64,000 nucleotides of DNA from Durusdinium trenchii (Eukaryota > Sar > Dinophyceae > Suessiales > Symbiodiniaceae). Location of the stretch: assembly GCA_963970005.1 (NCBI GenBank), contig CAXAMN010026683.1, positions 540,262-604,261 on the forward strand, given 5' to 3'. The translations under genes and the position numbers were made by a program. Numbering within the stretch: the first letter of the stretch is position 1; the number at the start of each line of letters is the position of its first letter. Under the pieces are notes generated by a model. That model did not search any database and was not told the origin of the DNA. It was given only the letters and a program-made list of their open reading frames with translations. This document shows, piece after piece, positions 18,318-30,779 of this stretch.

Positions 18318-20906
18318 CCTCTTGTCGTGGCAAAGATACAACCCAGTACGCTGTTGTGAGCTGCTGATCCTGCAGGGGGCACAAGTCCGGAGCGCGTGCG
18401 TTTCTCTGGAGGATGCGCATGTTGGAGAGAACTTGGACACTCCTATAGGTCAATTTGTTCTTATAGGAAACTTCCGCCGCCGGCTTGCCCGGGAACTACT
18501 TGTACTAGTACCGAGGTTTCAGTTTGGGATGAACAGAACTCTAGTAACTCTAGTACTCTCCTCTCGTGTACTCTCGTCTCCTCTCACTCAAGTGGGGAAA
18601 AACCAGACCGATCGGGTGGGACCTCCTGGCCTGTTCCTGAGCAACCTGAATCAACACCCACCCTCCTGTGACCCAACATGTTCCCAACACCTGTGGCTCG
18701 AAGTCAGTGTCGGATGTGTTTGTGGGGTTTATTTTTTTGGATTTGACCCACTCAGATGCGGTCCAAGGAGTGGAAAAACCTTTGAACACCTGCAGAGGGG
18801 TGCCATTCACTGCCATTTTAGCACTTCTGGATATCTAACATGAGGGTGTCTCCCATGACCAGGGCCCATTACCGGTCAAAGATGATCACTCCTTTGAGAT
18901 GTGGGCCCAATCCTGACCTGAACCATCATCCACTGAGGGCCTTCGTCCGTGGGGCCTGAAAACACTCCCTGGAATCCGAAAGTTGGAGGGCAAACGGCCC
19001 TGAGTTCAGATTGAACCACTCCACGAAACCATGATTTCAGGCAGGAAGAAGCCGCAAGAGATATAGTCGCCAGTCATTCGAAGGGTTTTTCTCAAATCCC
19101 AACCCTAAACCCCAAACCCTATGTCTCCCCCATCTGGAGGAGGCTCTGGGTCCCCGGTGGGTCGCGGTCGCACACCGAGCCCGCGAGCCCGCGGCTCCGG
19201 TGCTCCGCACCGAGGTGGTTCGGCTCCGGTGGCGTCCTCCGGGCGAACGGGCCCACCAGGCGGACGACCACGTGGGGAGGGTCGCTTGGAAGGTCCCAGG
19301 TGCGGTCAGGCTGGTCATGTCTGGACATGATGGAGGATTTGGGTCATACACATTCACGCAGTTTTTGTTGGGGGGTTTCTGGCAATTCACCATTCACACA
19401 CCTTCAGACCGATTTGGCTTCCTTGGCTTCCTTTGGCCGGTTTTGGGGCCTTTGGACGCCGCAACATGATTGGGTTTGGGGAGCCGCCTGCTTTTCGAAC
19501 ATGTGCCCCGACTTCACACGAAGCATGCGTGCCTCTTGCCCAGTGGGCTGGCTCAAGCTGCTTCGAGAAGGTTCGCTCGTGACGGAGCAAATCCATGTGG
19601 TACCAAGGTTCCAAGCACTCCTGCGAGACGAGCTCGTCTCACTTTTCACAACTGCTCGTGCATGCCAAGACCCAGCAGTTGACCAACGTGCGAGCCTTCT
19701 GTGTGGAAGTGGAGGCGAACCCCAAGCTTTTCGAAGATTGGATCGACCTTCGCCGTGCCCATCGCTTTGGGCGGACGACACGAGGACGGGTGGAGGTGGA
19801 TGGAAGCCCGATGAGTGAGCTTCAGTCTTCCACCGACTGCCACTTTTGGAAAAGGACCCCTTCGAAGCCCTTAGCGCGTATGGTGGTGAGCTTGTAGAAT
19901 GCCCAACTTGTAAAGTTTCTTCAATATTTATTCTCTAGCTTAGCTTATGAGTTGCTAGCTAGAAGCTTTGATTTGCCACCTGCCCAGTCCTAGTTCTGAA
20001 TGATATCTTTGGCATGGCCTATCCTACGAACATGAACTTTCTTGCTTCAAGGACAGTGGCACGGTGATTTATTCCAGGTCTATCCAAGTCTCTTGTTGGA
20101 GACTTATGCGAGGCCTATGACCCTTGCTTCATTGGGGTGGCCCCCAAGTGTGAGTATGTGTAGTTCTGATATGCCCTTCTTGGGTTGGGGTCCACCCTGA
20201 CTTCCCGCCGGGGTCTCCCTTCTACTCTTGGAGTGCGAAAATTGTTTATGAGAACATGGCACCGGCGCCCATGTGCGTTGCACCTTTGACCCATTTTGGA
20301 GAGATGGGTCCAGCGGCTGCTGTGCCCAGACATGGGGAGACTGAACCCGGGAGATGAAATTCACCAACCTGGCGAGAGTCGAGTTCAAATGCACCTGAAC
20401 AGAACTGGTGGTTACAAGTTGGGGTGGTTGGCAGCTTGCGCCAAGCTCCCCTGGATCATTGTGACGCCCATTTCTGGGGTGCATTTCAGTGCACCCGGCC
20501 CTCTTGTTCAAAATCCAACAACAGTCCCAAAAGACTTTACGAAGTGTAGGCCGTGGGCGCCCTCCGAAAATCACGTCAGCCTGTAGGATTAGAGACATGC
20601 ATCAGCTATCCATGAGAGTAGAGCTCGACACGCCGGGGGAAGTTTTTGCCGCGAACGGTGCGGGTGTGGCTGCGGCGTGTGTGGATCAAGCTTTCTTTTC
20701 CACCTCAAAGGAGCGACCGAGCCGCCTTTAGTGCCCAGTGCAAGAAAACGGGCCGCGGAGCGAGGACGTGAAGAGTCCTGAGCAGTCCGGACACTGAATG
20801 AGACCGTTGGACGATTTGGATCCGATTTTGGACGTCTTTTGGGGGAACGAAGACCGGTGAGCGAACGGTGGCTTAGCCTACACACCCGGAACATCGGATC
20901 TGGAGC
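18318..20906. other. Gene-poor stretch with exon-like patches
   Basis: No recognised gene. At 19119-19330 a GC-rich patch is open on both strands (minus: RTWDLPSDPPHVVVRLVGPF). At 19640-19895 the plus strand reads VRAFCVEVEANPKLFEDWID, the most protein-like patch, with no known domain. A telomere-like tract lies at 19099-19121. Confidence 0.3.
19099..19121 (+). repeat. Interstitial telomere-like tract
   Basis: CCAACCCTAAACCCCAAACC followed by CTA: about three degenerate CCCTAAA units. TTTAGGG is the telomere repeat reported for dinoflagellates, so this may be an interstitial relic, but it is short enough to be chance. Confidence 0.4.
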
Positions 20907-21389
20907 ATGTTGGAGCTTAGTCTACCACCACCCCCAAAATATCCTTCCACTTGCTCCCGCCCCAAAACTCGCCCCATCCGCAGCCCGCGTGCACCGAAGG
21001 AGCCCTGTGAACCGAAGGAGCCGGAGGTTCTCCGAAGTTCCGAAGGTTTTGACATCGGCAACATGAATGACACGAACATGGGCGAGCACCGGGGTTCCCG
21101 GGTGGTGATTGGAAATCAACCACCCGAACTGGGTGGTGCTGGTATATCACCTGTAGATATGAGGATGAGAAGCATAAGTTCACCAGAATCCAAGTCACCA
21201 TCTCACCATGCGGCCGCGGCCAGCGGCCAGCGAGTCACCTCCGTTCTTTTCTCAAAGTGCCAACCTCTGTGTGTGACGGGAGGTCCTGGTCAAGGAGATC
21301 AAGAACAGCAATGGGAAGCGGAAGCTGCGCTCTGGCTGGGCGGTGTGCGGGCTTTGGTGGCGGAACTGGGCGAAGCTGTGCTGGTTTGA
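20907..21389 (+). CDS. Hypothetical protein, 160 residues
   Basis: ATG 20907 to TGA. The N-terminal part is Pro/Arg/Lys/Glu-rich (SPRAPKEPCEPKEPE), the middle is Ser/Gly-rich and polar, and the C-terminal 30 residues form an Ala/Leu amphipathic helix (WEAEAALWLGGVRALVAELG). There are no known domains, signal peptide or membrane span. The complementary strand is also partly open, so this is a moderate guess. It may be an exon rather than a complete gene. Confidence 0.3.
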   Translation: MLELSLPPPPKYPSTCSRPKTRPIRSPRAPKEPCEPKEPEVLRSSEGFDIGNMNDTNMGEHRGSRVVIGNQPPELGGAGISPVDMRMRSISSPESKSPSHHAAAASGQRVTSVLFSKCQPLCVTGGPGQGDQEQQWEAEAALWLGGVRALVAELGEAVLV

Positions 21390-24025
21390 CTCCAAGTGGT
21401 GGTGAGAAGAACGGGTCGGTTTAGGGTGGGTTTAGCTCGCATGAGGGTCACATCGTTCTTGAATCAAGAAAACGGATCCCCAAGCAAGCAACAACCCCAA
21501 AACACCCTGAATCGTCTTTGAATACTCTTCTCTTGAAGGATGTGATAGAAAAAGCCACAGAATCACAAGAATTCAGGTCTTCAGATGGAAAAGGTTTGGT
21601 ATGGTTTTGTTGGGGTCCAGACCCTTGTGAAGGTGTCGGGTCCTCTTGTTGAGCCAACAGCGAACGGGCGAACACCGTAACAGATGAAAGGTCTCCCAGG
21701 AACGACGGCGGGATCGCTAACACACGAAAAAGGCACCCTATGAGAGTGATAAACCTGGAAGACATGGAGAAATGGTTTCCCTCTCGGAGATGAATCTGAT
21801 TTTTTGGTAGAAAAAGACCAACCCTGTGTTAAACATTGTCTTCCAGGGAAACAAGAGGGTCATAGAGGTCGGTCTAAAGACGGGGTTAACGTCTTCATTG
21901 GAAGCCTTTGAACGACATCTCGGATTCGAATGACTTCCAACAATGTCCTGTCCGGGAAGGAATGACTTCAAGCTGCGAAAAAGATGCAGGTTGACTTCAA
22001 CAACCACCTGCCTTTTGTTCGCAGGTGATTCTTCTTGTTTTTCATTCAACTGCACCTCAGAGAGAAGCCGCTCGGGAATGGAACCCACCCTTGCATCGCT
22101 CCCCAACCCGACGGCTACTCGGACGGCCCCAAAGCTAGGAGCGTGTCGAGCCCAGGCTGACCCGGCGCATGTTGCACGGCGAGACTTGGGAGGCCGTTTG
22201 GGGGGTCTCCTGTGAGACTTGGGAGGTTCCGAGGATCAATGATTACCCTACATCTCCAAGTACCTCCTCAGAAGGTATGACTGGACCCTCCTGGCACCCA
22301 CCCCAGTCCCACCTTCTCAGAAGGTACGACTGGAGGCCAAACGGGTTATGCATCAAGGATCTTTCAATGGTGGTCAGTGTGGGACACTGGGACACGCTAC
22401 GCTGTTCAGCGTCAACTGTGGAGACCTCAACCTCTGACCGAAGACGGAGGTCCGCTCGCAGCTCGAAAGATTCATGTCCTCAGTTTGTTCAGCTCACCTG
22501 ACTCAACTGGTGGGTTTTTGAATAAGTGCATATTGGTTGGCACTCAACTGGTTGGTTTTTCAGCTCCACTGGTTGGTAGTTGGGGTTTGGTTTGGATGTC
22601 TGCGGGGGGGCAGCTCCAGACGGCGGAGAGCCAGGAGTCAGCCCTGCATTGCATCGAGGAGGATTTGGTCATGAAGCCCAGGACCGGCAAACAGCTGCAG
22701 GGCACCTCAGTGACCTCAGGATCCGCCAACGGATCGCACTCACCAAGTGTGGTGTGAGACACTCCTTCGTTCGCTTCCCCAAAGCAGGGTTTCGCCGAAG
22801 ACATCCTGAAGGGATCTGCTCAACAAAGGGTCTGGGGCTCCACCAGGGTGCCTGGGGATTTGACTCACAGACATGTACAGGTGCCATGGTCGGTCAAGAC
22901 AGAATAGAGAACTGTGCACTCTAACTTTGGACTTTGGCCTAAGAACTTCGGATGACGACTATAGTCTATAGTAAACATAGTAGTACAGTACATCTTATGT
23001 CAATTTCAGGCTAAGGCGAGATTTGGATTCTAGGCAAATTGTAGGTTGGTTTGCTGGTAACTCAATCAATCGGGGAAGTTCATTGTGACATGGAGGATTG
23101 GCTGGACATGATTTTCAAGTGCCTGTAGTGTTTTAGCACCATGCGGTATAGGTGTTCTGCGGGCTGGCAACCAAATCGAAGTCCCAAGGCCACGTGTCAC
23201 AAGGCTAGTGCATCCTGTGTTGTTATGGTACCAACCGCTTTTGTGTCTTACTTGCGTCCTCCAAATTTTTTTGACCACCGAACGAAAGGCTTCATTCATC
23301 TTCATCGCATGTCGCATGCATTTCGGAGAGGTGAAAACACCAGGGCAGAGAACGAGAACCGCCCTCGCACATCATTGGTTTCAGGGTCCAACGTCAAACG
23401 GACCTCAAGGGTTTCAGGTCCGAGGGACCGAGTCCGCAAAGCTGTTTTTTGGAGCTCGAAACACCGGCGGAGGGGGTCGAATTGTTCAATCACTCCATGA
23501 GATGCGACTTAAGTCGAGTTTAGTAGGGGGTACAACTACAAACCCTGGTGATATCGACAGGGAGAGTGACTAGCTAGTTGCAAAAGACCTTGGACCTTTG
23601 CGTAGCTTCATTGGCTGTTGTTAGCCATCACTAGTGCACAGCCACTCGGAGAATGTTCTTCACGGCCTCACTAAACCCGAAAGATATCTCAAGATTGCCT
23701 ATTGGCTATCCTTTAGGACTTCCTTCCCCCAGCTCTCTACGTAGTCCATGTGAACACCTACCGGCTCCGCTAGCGAACACCATTTCCATTGCTGTTCTCT
23801 GGGTTCGCTGGGTCCCGGTGGCTCCCAGGTTGGCGCAAAAGGCTTTCGATGCCAAGTCCTACACCTTCTTCCAGGAGCCGCCGCTGACCTGATCAACCTC
23901 GTTCTTCGGCACCAGGCGTGGAACTACGCTAGAATGGATGGAAGAAGTTGGATGAGTTTCAGTACATTTCATTTCTTATTCTCATCATTTCAGGTCTGTT
24001 GCAATAAACACTTGACGCAAGAAAC
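21390..24025. other. Gene-poor stretch
   Basis: No recognised gene. At 22260-22340 two copies of a short repeat around GGTACGACTGGA or GGTATGACTGGA occur; a third is at 26749. At 22580-22760 plus-strand patches such as ALHCIEEDLVMKPRTGKQLQ are protein-like but unassigned. At 23699-23896 the minus strand is open without a known motif. Confidence 0.3.
22264..22336 (+). repeat. Palindrome-linked short repeat, two copies
   Basis: CCTCAGAAGGTATGACTGGA and CTTCTCAGAAGGTACGACTG lie about 50 bases apart, and a third related copy with the same palindromic ACCTTCTGAGAAGGT-like core is at 26749-26775. This is a small dispersed repeat of unknown type. Confidence 0.5.
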
Positions 24026-24379
24026 ATGGTGGTTCTGGATGCGTGCATGAATTTCGAGTGCTCGGGCTTGATCTCTGGATGCTCTACCCATGTAGATTCT
24101 GCGGGGCCCGGCCATGTGCGCATCACGACATCCAAGCAAGAGCAGACGCTTCTCATGTATGAGAAGTGCAGAGAACATGACATCCAAGTCTGCAAGTCTG
24201 TCCCATACAACCATTTACCATTTACCAGCCTATGGCCTTGGAAAACCTTTGTGCAGCACAAAATCCTGTCCAAGATGGGGAGTCCTGGTTTCAATTTTGA
24301 TGGAGAAACCCATATTCCATTGTTTGGAAACTCTTTCGATTCAGAGGGGAATTTCTCGGGCTGTGAGCCAACGAATTGA
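24026..24379 (+). CDS. Hypothetical protein, 117 residues
   Basis: ATG 24026 to TGA. The composition is balanced and protein-like, with HVRITTSKQEQTLLMYEKCR and seven Cys residues. There is no signal peptide or membrane span, and no family recognised. The minus strand is open over the same interval (111 codons), so one of the two, or neither, is real. Confidence 0.22.
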   Translation: MVVLDACMNFECSGLISGCSTHVDSAGPGHVRITTSKQEQTLLMYEKCREHDIQVCKSVPYNHLPFTSLWPWKTFVQHKILSKMGSPGFNFDGETHIPLFGNSFDSEGNFSGCEPTN

Positions 24380-27300
24380 GCTGGAGGCCTTCAACTGCTT
24401 GGAATTGTTGCCTTTGGCATGGCAAAATAGATCTATAAATACTATGTGACTATGTAACTATAAATACCAGTCTCAAGTCCAAGTCACCAACACTTGTGTC
24501 TAGCCATACCCGCTGGCGTTGGTGCGTTGGTGGGCCAGAACCTTTGTCCCCCGCCGCATGGCGGTCCGCTGCTCTGCGTTTTCGCGCAATGAGGAGCTCA
24601 CTGAGTCAGATCGTTACCCTGGCATCAAGTGTTTGTATCGTACACACCTTGTGTTTGGGAAACCCAGCTTTCGGCCCTTCGGCTTCGGCGGTGCTTTTTT
24701 TTGTAGATTATCAAACTGAAATCGACCTGACCAAAGATTCTATACTTGGGGCTTCCAAACTCTTGATCGATTTATGCATTAATACCATAAATTCGTTTCA
24801 GTATAGTACTCGACCCCATTGGCTTTGTGGAGGCTTTGGCCTAAAAGACAACATAGAACAGGGATGTTCCCCAAGTTTCTCCAGACCTGAACCAGCTTTT
24901 CTCCTTTCCTTTTTTTTGTTTGTGTTACTGAAGGACGGCATGGCCTTCTTCAGGATTCCAATGTCCACTTGCAGCAAGTATCTTGATTTGGCAGGCCCTG
25001 AACCATGAAGATACTTTCTTTTCACACGGAGGACATCTTCGGAATCGCTTGAGGTCCTACATGATCAAGGATGAGTTGGGGATGCTGATCACGAACAGGA
25101 CCGCGATCGTCTCCGATGGAAGTTCTTCCCTGATTCATTTTCTTTCATGGGCGCCGTCAGTGTTCGTTGCCTTCTCCGATGAAAACGGTGTTGTCTGCCG
25201 AAAGAGCTGCACGGGCTGTTGGAGAAGGTGGAAGACTTCGCCAAGTGATGCCGTTCCTTGAACCTCGCTTGGCTACTTTTGATTAAATGCTCATCATGTC
25301 ACCTGCGCACCAGTGGAACATGGTGGAACTGTAGGGATGGTGAGAAGAGTATAGACCATCCAAGTAGCAGTTCAGCAGACCAACAAAAGAATCAACAAAC
25401 CTCGTTTGGACCAACCTCTTCTGGACTGGGGGAAGGAGGTTTTATGGTTCTTTTTCAATCAAACGTCTACATGAGTTGATGACACGTCCTCTCTGAGGTC
25501 CTCACATCCTCACATCCTCGTGTCCGAACCCCAAACCTCGCCCTCTCTTGGTGTGAACACAGGAGGGACGGCCTGACCTCTGAGCCCACCCTGCTGCGGG
25601 CGCCCCACCCGGTCGTTTTTCTGCGTTGGGGTCAGTCCGTCTGACGTGGGTCGGGTCTGGGGAAGTGGAATAGTTATTTTCCACTTCCACTTCAATACTT
25701 CAAAGACCTTCCACTTACTGAAGCGATTTCATGAAAAGACCTTCAAACACCTTTTACTTCAAAGATATTTTTGAGAATCTACTTACTATCACAGCAAAAA
25801 CGAAAAACCGAACATGCACAGCAACTATCCTGTGGTGTGGGGAAGCCAACAAGTTTGGCGCATCGGTGAATGGATGAGAGTCTCTGATCGCACGATTCCG
25901 AGCCTCAACCAGTCTAGCAGAAGACTGAAGTCTCCCTCTTCGCCATGTCATCCTTCCCGAACATCTTCACATTTTGCATGTTCAAAATCGTGCCAGACCT
26001 ACAAGTTGGTAGCATCAGAATTGCCAGTGAAAAGAAGCACTTCTCCTATTTGACTCTTCAGTTTACTTTGTTGGGGGGTCCACCGTGCACGACGTGCAGT
26101 CATGCAGCCGTGCAGTCAGCCGCGACTCCCTCAGCGAGCCAAAAACCCTGTTGCAGGGCCTGCTGCCGACCACACTGATGCCTCCGGGCCCGGCAGATCC
26201 AACCTCTCCGGGCACTGAAAACATCTCGCCAGTGTGGGGGATGCCCAGAGGGTGTTTTGGACCGCGTGACCTGAGGGATGCGACTGGGCATCCCTCTCGA
26301 CGAGGACGAAAAAATACGCGAGGTAAGGAAAGCACATGCGAAAAAAAACATACTAGCACCCTTCAATCGCGCGATCTTTGGACGAGCTTCATTTTCGGAG
26401 GATCATGATTGATCATGATTGTTGATGTCCAAGATCCAGTTTCTTTGAATTCTTCTACCTCCCTTTGCTCGTTAAGAGCAGGACGACCCCCCCCCGTCGG
26501 TTCGCTTTCGCACGCCGGCCTGAAGCGGCAGCAACGCTTTTTCGTTTCTGCCCAGTTTGGAGGAGAACCCTTTGGGTTTTCCGAAGGCAAAGCCACTGAA
26601 ACAGGCACTCGTCGATCGGCCTTTTGGTCGATCGGCAAGGCCGAGGCCGACCCCCTGCATCCGAGGAAGGGAGCTGGAAGATCTTCCTGGGAGCTGAGGA
26701 TGGAAGAAATCCCTTCCAAGTAGAGATGCAATAGGAGTACCCAGGTCATACCTTCTGAGGAGGTACGACTGGAGCCCTAGGGTTCATATTGTCCATGTTC
26801 AGGTGCCAACGTCAAGTCTTTCGGAACGAGATCGGTCTGTCGGATCCAAGTCTTTCGCAAAAGATGCCACAGCTGGACCAAATGGTACCCCATCCTTCCC
26901 CCTGGGTGTTTCTTAAAGATGCCACACACCTTTTCTATCTAACCATACCTGACCCAACCCCTGCACCCTTTCGGACCTCCGCTTCGCACCGGCGTTGTCC
27001 GACCCCAACAGATCGGTCGGACGGCCGGTGCCCCAAGGTTAGACGCCCAGCGAGCGAGTGGGGGGCGCCCGGAGGGCTCGGGCGCGAGTGGGGTCCATGT
27101 CGGGCGGACCGACCTGATGCGAATTGGGATGGACTCGTTTGGACTGGACCGATACCCAAGATGGAGCTAGGTGGAGTGATGTAAAGAGCTGAGCCTTAAA
27201 CAGCATCCCAGAAAGATAGATGCAGGGCAAATGAATTTAGTAAAGAATGGAGCTTGCAAGTCGCATCAGTGTTTTCAAGTTCTGAGAATTGGTGAGAAAC

Positions 27301-28403
27301 CGAGTTTGAAGCACAACCACCGCCCTCCCCCCCAAAAAAATAACGACACCGGCACTCCCGTGCACACCCTCGAAGGGAAAGAAGGGACCCGGATTTGGAT
27401 CACAACATGAAACAGAAGATGTAGACGACCTATTTACAGGTCATACCAGGGTGACACGGGTGGCTGACCCACAGCCATGCTCTTCTATGCACTCCAAGAT
27501 GATCTATGTACAGCCATATCTCATGACACAATCCTCTCTATTCCTTCGATCCATCACTTCCCGGTTGCTCAAATCGACCAGCCTTATCACGACAATCACA
27601 GGTGTGATGAGCACCCCAGGCGAGCGAGCTGTGATGGACTGGACATGAGCGGAGCGGATGGACATGAGGCTCTTCAGATCCCCAATTATATGAAGAGCCT
27701 CTGAATCTGTCAGATCTTCTATTATTCTTCAAATCATAATTTAAGTACAACTCTATTTGTGCTGCACCCAGGCTCAGCAGCGATGGTGTGTGCGCGTGTG
27801 TTTTAAATACAGATTTTGGACGAGTCCTGATTTGCCTTAATTGGATACTCCCAAGGCTTTGATAGAAACATGGGCTTTTTTTTCATAGACTTCACACCTT
27901 CATCTTCTGCCTTCTATTTCAAGAGAGTTCTTTCCAACTCGGGGTGCGGAGCAGCCAAAATCTCGAGAATCGGATCTGGGCGTGGCGCATGAGGAGGTTT
28001 TCACGGGCTTTTTCTTCACATTAATTTCACAGCCTCAGAGGCTTCTTCAATTTGATATATATATATATATATACAAGGACACCCGTTTCGGGGTTTCTAT
28101 TTATAGCTCCTATTCGAGGTGTCAACCACCCCGACAGTGTGTCCTGGTATATAGTTATATATATGTATATATATACTGTAGATGGCTGTATCAGACTCCC
28201 CTATCCGCCAGCAGGTCTTTGACTGAAGAGCACCAACGTTGAGACATTTTTTCGACGGAGGTTTCGTTCCAAGCAACTGGCGGAGCACTCTCATTCCAAG
28301 CAAAATCCGTTGAAACTATTCTACCTTGGGTCTGGCCTATGACCTGTAGCAGTTGGTAAACAATTATCACATCAATTTTATAACAAAATGAATATTTTTG
28401 AAC
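24380..28403. other. Gene-poor stretch
   Basis: No recognised gene. Protein-like patches occur at 24983-25200 (plus, RLRSYMIKDELGMLITNRTA), 26110-26322 (plus, ending at a GTAAGG donor-like site) and 26480-26720 (plus, RQQRFFVSAQFGGEPFGFSE). All lack known motifs, and the other strand is often open as well. Confidence 0.3.
28055..28073. repeat. AT dinucleotide repeat
   Basis: (AT)9-10 tract. Similar tracts lie at 29767-29820, 38559-38576 and 39169-39187. Two of them follow the same TTTTTGGACCAATAT lead-in (38522 and 39157). Confidence 0.9.
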
Positions 28404-28456
28404 AAGGCCTTTACTAACCATCATCATTTCCTGTTACGGGGAATAGGATAGATCCA
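28404..28456 (+). repeat. Dispersed repeat, copy 2
   Basis: Matches 7771-7826 around AGGCCTTTACTAACCATCATC and AATAGGATAGA. Confidence 0.7.
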
Positions 28457-28591
28457 AATTCTACCCTTCTGACCACCTTCCCCTCACGACATCAGACTCA
28501 AGGTATTCTTAGAAGATAGTGCCAAGCGTGACAGGATTTTGAACTTTCAGTGGTGATACGCTAAGCAGACATCCTCGCAGGAAAGGTTCGA

Positions 28592-29215
28592 ATGCAGCTC
28601 CCTTCTTTGCAGACCTCCCATCCAAAAATCTTAACTTCGATGACAAGACCCTTGGACGACCTGGAGGATGTCGTTGACACGTCCAGAATCTCAGTTGCTG
28701 TTTTTGCTGCCACTCTCGTTTTGCGACCCAATTTAGGCACCCAAAATCGTCGGACAAGCCGCCACAGCCAAGCCGCGAAGATCTGCAACGCCGACACTGA
28801 CACGTCGCGCGCACCGTGTATCCGACGCGTCACGTCGCCAGTGACCGACAAGACCTCCACGGACAAGCTGGAGAAGGTCTCCGATCGTGTCAGCAGCAGT
28901 GCGACGGAGCGGCCCGAGCGGAACAAGCAACGGCCGCGTGGTGGACGATCTGGAGGTTTTTTTTTTGGGGGGGTTGGAAGAGGTTTGTGTTGGGAAGGGT
29001 CTCTTTGGCAACCTTTTGCAAAGGGTGGAATGATCACAATGATCAATGGTAAACTGATTTGGTTTCTCTGTCAATGCAGAAAATCTTGTTGGGGAAAAGA
29101 CCTGGGGCGTGAAGGAGTTGCTGATGCAGACTTTGCTACCCTTCTCAACTGGCACTCCCAGATTCTGCCTCCTTCGAAAACGGGATTTGTGGGTTTTGGA
29201 CAGAACATGTTATAA
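28592..29215 (+). CDS. Hypothetical ORF, 207 codons
   Basis: ATG 28592 to TAA. The first 120 residues are Thr/Arg/Asp-rich and hydrophilic (TSTDKLEKVSDRVSSSATER), ending in basic PRGGRSGG. A homopolymer-rich stretch (T then G runs, 28956-28975) then interrupts plausible coding and looks intronic, so the true exon may end near 28955. No domain recognised. The minus strand is also open (161 codons), which lowers confidence. Confidence 0.22.
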   Translation: MQLPSLQTSHPKILTSMTRPLDDLEDVVDTSRISVAVFAATLVLRPNLGTQNRRTSRHSQAAKICNADTDTSRAPCIRRVTSPVTDKTSTDKLEKVSDRVSSSATERPERNKQRPRGGRSGGFFFGGVGRGLCWEGSLWQPFAKGGMITMINGKLIWFLCQCRKSCWGKDLGREGVADADFATLLNWHSQILPPSKTGFVGFGQNML

Positions 29216-30491
29216 ATATATGCTGGATCATTGTGTATTTGATGCCGTGTATATTGTTCAGATGGTCCCTGATTCTTGAACGTTCTTTTCTCACATTGTC
29301 AAATCAGAGAGCTTCCTCATCTCAGGCTAAGCCTGAAGCCGCTTCCCAACTTCGTCGCAGTCTCAGCGGTTTCACTGGGGGTGACTGGGGACCTGAAACC
29401 AAATCTTTTTCTCCGTTTGCAGAAGGCTTTGGCCAGATGCGGAAGGCTTTCACATAGAGACTCTCACAAGCACTTGCAATTTTTGGGCACACGAGTGCTT
29501 GGCTCCTTTTGGGCACGGTGCTTGCCAAGTACTGTCGAGAATTTTGCATTCGATCTGTTTGTCGATGGCACGCGAGCCCGGATGATTGGAGGTGACCGGC
29601 AGTGTTTCCACTCTTGCATCATGCCGAGTATTCAGTTGTGGCAGGGCGCAAGCTTCCAAATTCAAGTGAACTGGCAGTCGACATGTTTCTTGGGTGACTT
29701 GCAAGAGAACTGTGACATTTGGATAGGAAACAGAAAGAGGAGAGACACCCACCCATACACACATTTGTATATATATATATATTTATTATATACTATACAT
29801 ATATATTATATTACAATATACGACCACACCCGCAAATGTGACATCATGTGACAGTCATAGACGTGGAGTTGAGGGACTTTGCATCTGGATGTGCCCCGGT
29901 TCAGTGTCTTTTCTTTTGAGAAGTGTCAACTTTAGAGAATGTCCTTTTTCACATTCTCCTTCACGTTCCTTCACCATCCGGTTTCCAGTCATTTTTTTTA
30001 AGCTTAAGAAAAAAAAGGAGTCGGTCGGACCCGCGCCAAACACATCGGAACGCTGAGCTCCGAACACTCCGCGCCGCGGCAGGTGTGGCTACCGGAGAAC
30101 CAACTCCAAGGTGTCGGGTTCCTCAGAGTGCTGGGAGGACATAAAACTCTGTAGGAATTTAGGGGCAAACCCGTGGAGACACACCCCTCTTTGGAGAAAG
30201 CAAGAAACTTATTTCTTCCTTTTGAAGTGATTTCTGTGAGCCACCCAAGAATCCCGAAGATCTCAAAAAGAGCACTGATTGATCCTGCTGAAGCAGCCCC
30301 ATGTCATGGCAGAGTTTCAGAATCTGACAGGGTCTCTAAACAAATTTGTGTTGTGCGAACTCCATTGCGTTGCTTCCCTTCAACTGGCACTACATTGTAT
30401 GTGGCGAGCCATGCGCACCCCTGAAGACACTCTTCTCTTGCACTCCAAAGCATCTTCTGAAAAGAGGGCAGCGCCCAAATCTGAGTCGAAC
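29216..30491. other. Gene-poor stretch
   Basis: An AT-rich tract lies at 29767-29820. Plus-strand patches at 29300-29455 (SQLRRSLSGFTGGDWG) and 29500-29720 (FAFDLFVDGTRARMIGG) are protein-like but unassigned. No gene is called. Confidence 0.3.
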
Positions 30492-30779
30492 ATGGCACCA
30501 TTGCACCATGGCAGCATGTCGCGTGGCTGGACACGTCCAGCGTCCGGCGCTCCTCGTGCTGCGTTCACCGCGTTCGACCCAGACGCGGCGGAATGGGACG
30601 CCGCGCTCGAACGGTGCGTCCCGCGGGAAAGACCTCGACCGTGTCACGCGGTCGAGGTGAAAGGCGGAGACTTGTGGGAACAAGCCGCCAAGCACCAGGC
30701 GGGGGCGGGCGATGTCTCCGGTGAAAGGCGGGTCGGGAGGGCAGAAGGCCATAGATATCCTAGCCTTTCGACGTGGTGA
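30492..30779 (+). CDS. Hypothetical exon or small protein, 95 residues
   Basis: ATG 30492 to TGA, in GC-rich sequence with high GC at third positions. It reads AAFTAFDPDAAEWDAALERC and later AVEVKGGDLWEQAAKHQAG, an acidic/aromatic helical pattern. The frame is open upstream to about 30279, so it may be an exon. It contains a perfect 9-bp inverted repeat at 30633-30657 (arms CCTCGACCG and CGGTCGAGG, 7-base loop). No family recognised. Confidence 0.28.
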   Translation: MAPLHHGSMSRGWTRPASGAPRAAFTAFDPDAAEWDAALERCVPRERPRPCHAVEVKGGDLWEQAAKHQAGAGDVSGERRVGRAEGHRYPSLSTW

